64,000 nucleotides of DNA from CAVWDU01 sp963840725 (GTDB taxonomy: Bacteria; Pseudomonadota; Gammaproteobacteria; Pseudomonadales; Halieaceae). The translations under genes and the position numbers were made by a program. Numbering within the stretch: the first letter of the stretch is position 1; the number at the start of each line of letters is the position of its first letter. The stretch covers positions 62,001-126,000 of the forward strand of contig CAWIZY010000009.1 in assembly GCA_963840725.1 (NCBI GenBank), read 5' to 3'. The notes under the pieces are model-generated. The model was not told the origin of the DNA. It did not search any database and saw only the letters and a list, made by a program, of their open reading frames with translations. Below are positions 63,075 to 64,000 of this stretch, piece by piece.

Positions 63075-63230
63075 GACTGGGACGTATTTCAGGGATCTGG
63101 CGGAGGTCCGCTTTTTGGCCAGGACCGGTCTCACATCTACGCCGCCAAGAACGGCGAGTGTCGAACCCACGGGTCCGGCAGCCGAAGCCTGCGAACTTCT
63201 TGGCCTTGTTATGTGTTTTTCCGCGGCCCT

Positions 63231-63368
63231 TTACCCGCTGTCTGACGGCTGTTGGTTCGAAGCTTCCTCGATGCCTTGACCCGATTTCTTCAGGCGTTTT
63301 TCCTCTTTCTTTTTTTTCTTCGCCAGTTCTCTCTTTCGTTTTTCAAATGAGTAGTTGGTTTTTGCCAT
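63231..63368 (-). CDS. Small lysine-rich protein, 45 residues
   Basis: An ATG at 63366-63368 opens a 45-residue frame ending in TAA at 63231-63233. It starts MAKTNYSFEKRKRELAKKKK and continues with KEEKRLKKSG, then a Gln/Asn/Ser tail. A GAGAGGATTTAAATGG ribosome site stands upstream. The body is a charged helix, typical of the small basic proteins of unknown function found near cold-shock genes in gammaproteobacteria. It may bind nucleic acid or ribosomes (inference). It shares the minus strand with the cold-shock gene, 118 bases downstream of it. Confidence 0.75.
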   Translation of the reverse strand: MAKTNYSFEKRKRELAKKKKKEEKRLKKSGQGIEEASNQQPSDSG

Positions 63369-63485
63369 TTAAATCCTCTCGTTCTGAATTGGGTGCGGCT
63401 TGCGTTTATGGGGAACAGATAGCACTTTCAGCAGAGGCAGCCGTAAAGCTGACCCTGCCGCCTTGCCTTGTTGGGTGTTACTGGG

Positions 63486-63692
63486 CTAGATAGGCACAAC
63501 TTTATTCGCACAAGGGCCTTTTTGACCCTGGCCAACTTCGAACTCAACGGCCTGACCATCGTTCAATGTAGCGAAACCACCGCCCGCTTGAATTTCCGAA
63601 TGATGAACAAATAAATCCTTACCACCATCTTCAGGTGTGATAAAACCGAAGCCTTTATCGGGATTGAACCACTTAACAGTACCTTTACTCAT
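63486..63692 (-). CDS. Cold-shock protein (CspA family)
   Basis: 68 residues, the normal length. RNP1 is KGFGFI and RNP2 is LFVHH in the single OB-fold cold-shock domain (GTVKWFNPDKGFGFITPEDGGKDLFVHHS). It binds single-stranded RNA and DNA and keeps mRNA unfolded in the cold. The stop-side sequence ends in VVPI. A long upstream stretch (63693-63840) could hold a cold-shock leader. The small lysine-rich gene lies downstream on the same strand. Confidence 0.96.
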   Translation of the reverse strand: MSKGTVKWFNPDKGFGFITPEDGGKDLFVHHSEIQAGGGFATLNDGQAVEFEVGQGQKGPCANKVVPI

Positions 63693-64000
63693 TTTCTTTA
63701 CTCATATTTGTTGGTGAAATGTAGATATTTATATCCGAATTCACCGGTTCGAATATAAGGGAACTATCGAGAAACACACATAACAACTGAGTGTCTTGGC
63801 CAGGTATATCGAAACACCCAATATCCTGTTTTCACCCGCTAGTGCTTGGAGCACGTAAGCCGGCTGTCGGGTATTGTAGCGCAAATTTCGCCAAGTAGGC
63901 GAAAAGGGGGCGTTGGCCAGACTTCACTCTGCGGGCGCTGACGACCGCTTTCACCTCATAGCGGCCGGTCGGTGAAGGTCAAATCACTTGTTTTTTAGGA
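63693..64000. repeat. cspA upstream region and second copy of repeat family A
   Basis: 63693-63880 is the leader and promoter region of the cold-shock gene. 63897-63957 is a nearly complete copy of repeat family A (AGGCGAAAAGGGGGCGTTGG, then CCAGACTTCACTCTGCGGGC and GCTGACGACCGCTTTCACCT followed by C). It runs on to CATAGCGGCCGGTC near the window end. No gene is seen. Confidence 0.6.

Overview
This is a GC-rich, gene-dense stretch of a Gram-negative bacterial chromosome. It carries two TonB-dependent receptors, an RND efflux pump, many secreted proteins, a VPxPA-type sorting tail and a perfect LexA box of the enterobacterial type. FadE, spinster-type MFS, DUF3604 and CDGSH genes, together with abundant fatty-acid and aromatic catabolism, fit best with a marine or environmental gammaproteobacterium, perhaps near Halieaceae/Cellvibrionales. 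That placement is inference. I see no rRNA, tRNA, CRISPR array or complete insertion sequence.

Layout. 1-3.7 kb: an edge-truncated hypothetical gene, gene remnants (one is the tail of a universal stress protein) and an MFS transporter. 3.6-15 kb: a DUF393-LMF1 fusion, a double VanZ-like protein, a nitrilase, a GST, a secreted phosphatase-like protein lacking the catalytic Arg, a secreted kinase-fold protein coupled to a secreted formamidase, and fadE. 15.5-21.2 kb: an RND pump (adaptor and permease), the tail of a second RND pump and an orphan solute-binding protein. 21.4-24.4 kb: an SDR, a DUF1295 protein and a tandem HxlR regulator broken by one base. 24.5-38.3 kb: a catabolic island with two TonB receptors (one stopped by an in-frame TAG), an LLM oxidoreductase, a coupled acyl-CoA ligase/thiolase/thiolase set followed by a carotenoid-cleavage-type dioxygenase, a FAH-family hydrolase and a truncated acetoacetyl-CoA synthetase. 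A TetR regulator with a palindrome shared with the receptor promoter closes the island. 39-47.3 kb: a two-TM channel, two small pseudogenes, an amidohydrolase, a CDGSH-cupin fusion, a sodium symporter and an M1 peptidase. 47.4-64 kb: sparser, with long intergenic gaps rich in dispersed repeats. It holds a frameshifted PEP-CTERM gene, an acyl-CoA synthetase, an SOS-box DUF222-HNH gene, GFA, a D-cysteine desulfhydrase-like enzyme, a serine hydrolase, DUF3604, a pentapeptide-repeat protein with a TIR-like tail, a 45-residue lysine-rich protein and a cold-shock protein.

How the genes may work together (inference): the 24-38 kb island looks like uptake of a hydrophobic or phenolic substrate through TonB receptors, oxidative double-bond cleavage by the carotenoid oxygenase homologue, CoA activation and thiolytic chain shortening, under HxlR and TetR control. 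Several genes in the island and to its right are broken, so part of the window is eroding. The strongest unusual signals are the LexA-controlled DUF222-HNH gene, the split tandem HxlR regulator, the operator shared by the TetR gene and the amber-interrupted receptor, the CDGSH-cupin fusion, the pentapeptide/TIR-like protein and a MITE-like inverted-repeat element with a solo end about 53 kb away.
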